Origin: Sphingomonas sp.
GTDB lineage: Bacteria > Pseudomonadota > Alphaproteobacteria > Sphingomonadales > Sphingomonadaceae
Assembly (NCBI GenBank): GCA_025981625.1
Contig: JAICXF010000073.1
Location: forward strand, 1-7,121
Reading direction: 5' to 3'
Length of the DNA: 7,121 bases
Shown: positions 6,166-7,121 of the stretch, one piece after another
Layout: every line of letters starts with the position of its first letter
How positions within the stretch are numbered: the first letter of the stretch is position 1
Made by a program: the position numbers and the translations under genes
Notes under the pieces: model-generated
The model's database searches: none
What the model saw: only the letters and a program-made list of their open reading frames with translations
What the model was told of the DNA's origin: nothing

Positions 6166-7086
6166 ATGCCCAAGCGTGATCCCGAACCCGAGGCGGTGAA
6201 CGAGGAATCGCTCGCCGCCGAGTTTCCGACGGTCGGCGAACGCCTGCGCGCCGCCCGCGAAGCCAAGAAGATCAGTCTCGAGGACGTGGCCGCGCAGACC
6301 CGGATCCCGCGGCGGCACCTCGCGAGTATCGAGACCGCGGACTGGGACAGCCTCCCGGCGCCGACCTACACGGTCGGATTCGCCAAGAGCTATGCCTCGG
6401 CGGTTGGCCTGGATCGCACCGAAATCGGCGACCAGCTGCGCGAGGAAATGGGGGGGCAGCGCTTCGCCTCGACGTCGGCCGACGTGTTCGAGCCGGCGGA
6501 TCCGCGGCGCACCATGCCGAAATCGGTGGTGATCGGCGCGATTGTCGCGCTGATTGCGCTGGTCGTACTGTTCAGCTGGCTCAACAAAAGATCGCTGGAG
6601 CCATCCGCCGAGACCAACACGCCGGCTGCGACCGTTGCTGCGCCTACAGCGTCGGCGCCGCTGCCATCGCCGTCGCCCTCGCCGAGAGCCGGTCCGACCG
6701 CGGTGCAGCCCGTCGTCCTCACCGCCACTGATGCTGTCTGGCTGCAGGTCAGCGAGCGCGGCGGGGCGACGCTATTCTCGGGGATGCTGCAGCCCGGACA
6801 GACCTATTCGGTCCCGGTTACCGCGACCGCCCCGGTGCTCAAGACCGGCAAGCCCGAGGCGCTCAGGATCAGCGTAGGCAGCACGGTCGCTCCGCCTGTC
6901 GGACCGCCGGCGAAGACGGTGTCGAACGTCAGCCTGCTCGGCCCGGACCTGCTCAAGGGCCCGGCAACGGCATCAGCGACCGCGGCAACGCCTCCGGCTC
7001 TAGGGGCGCGCTCGCGGGCAGCCGTTGCCGCTCCCGCGGCGCCGGCTGCAGTGGGCACGGCGCCGACCACCAACACCGGTCAGTAG
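6166..7086 (+). CDS. rodZ: RodZ-like protein: HTH domain, one membrane helix, periplasmic DUF4115
   Basis: This 306-residue protein probably anchors the MreB cytoskeleton to the inner membrane and so helps set cell shape. Residues 22-93 form a Cro/CI-type helix-turn-helix (GERLRAAREAKKISLEDVA, then IPRRHLASIE and PTYTVGFAKSYA), which in RodZ binds MreB rather than acting mainly on DNA. A basic stretch (PRR, 113-115) precedes one membrane helix at 121-138. A Pro/Ala/Ser-rich linker covers about 145-180, and a DUF4115-type periplasmic domain about 183-262 (TDAVWLQVSERGGATLFSG, then LKTGKPEALRISVG). The last 44 residues are an Ala/Pro-rich tail. The ribosome site is weak (AGAG at 6159-6162). It lies 41 bases after ptsP and may share its transcript or use its own promoter. 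The domain architecture is clear; a role in cell shape is inferred from the family. Confidence 0.85.
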   Translation: MPKRDPEPEAVNEESLAAEFPTVGERLRAAREAKKISLEDVAAQTRIPRRHLASIETADWDSLPAPTYTVGFAKSYASAVGLDRTEIGDQLREEMGGQRFASTSADVFEPADPRRTMPKSVVIGAIVALIALVVLFSWLNKRSLEPSAETNTPAATVAAPTASAPLPSPSPSPRAGPTAVQPVVLTATDAVWLQVSERGGATLFSGMLQPGQTYSVPVTATAPVLKTGKPEALRISVGSTVAPPVGPPAKTVSNVSLLGPDLLKGPATASATAATPPALGARSRAAVAAPAAPAAVGTAPTTNTGQ

Positions 7087-7121
7087 GATTCATCGCCGCG
7101 CAAGGCGCGCTTGTGCAATGA
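7087..7121 (+). other. Start of the next intergenic region with a small hairpin
   Basis: The last 35 bases contain GCGCAAG (7098-7104) and CTTGTGC (7110-7116), a 7-bp stem with one G-T pair and a 5-base loop. No T-run follows, so a terminator is not established. An ATG at 7118-7120 sits at the very edge and cannot be judged as a start. Confidence 0.25.

Overview
This 7.1 kb window of high-GC DNA looks like a chromosomal segment of an alphaproteobacterium, most likely a sphingomonad. That placement is inferred from the GC-rich codon use, the weak Shine-Dalgarno sites, the GAF-bearing PtsP followed by a RodZ-like protein, and the small Tyr-rich secreted protein. It was not tested by a database search. 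I see no tRNA, rRNA, CRISPR array, insertion sequence or phage gene.

Layout from left to right: (1) 1-429 (+) is the C-terminal end of a nitronate monooxygenase/FabK-like flavoprotein that begins outside the window. (2) 436-744 (-) is a 102-aa secreted Tyr/Pro/His-rich repeat protein, converging on the first gene. (3) 745-936 is a divergent intergenic region with a 12-bp palindrome over the ribosome site of gene 2 and a possible stress-sigma (EcfG-type) promoter. (4) 937-2085 (+) is a short cytoplasmic clan GH-A glycosidase. (5) 2082-2621 (-) is a DUF488 protein whose stop codon interlocks with that of gene 4 in a shared CTAG. (6) 2647-3645 (-) is a family 43 glycosidase, probably co-transcribed with DUF488; its start is uncertain and could be as far out as 3750. 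(7) 3646-3853 is a divergent leader/promoter region rich in palindromes. (8) 3854-6124 (+) is ptsP, enzyme I of the nitrogen phosphotransferase system. (9) 6166-7086 (+) is a RodZ-like HTH/transmembrane protein.

How they may work together: the two glycosidases lack visible signal peptides, so they probably trim imported oligosaccharides or glycosides in the cytoplasm, but no transporter or regulator lies in the window to define the substrate. PtsP passes phosphate from PEP into the regulatory PTS-Ntr chain (partners NPr and EIIA-Ntr are not in the window). The RodZ-like protein probably links the MreB cytoskeleton to the envelope. The most unusual non-coding signal is a pair of palindromes, both GGGCTNNAGCCC, at 3760-3771 and 6141-6152. 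They lie in the two intergenic gaps that flank ptsP and could be sites for one regulator. I did not find convincing evidence for a wholly new multi-gene system here.
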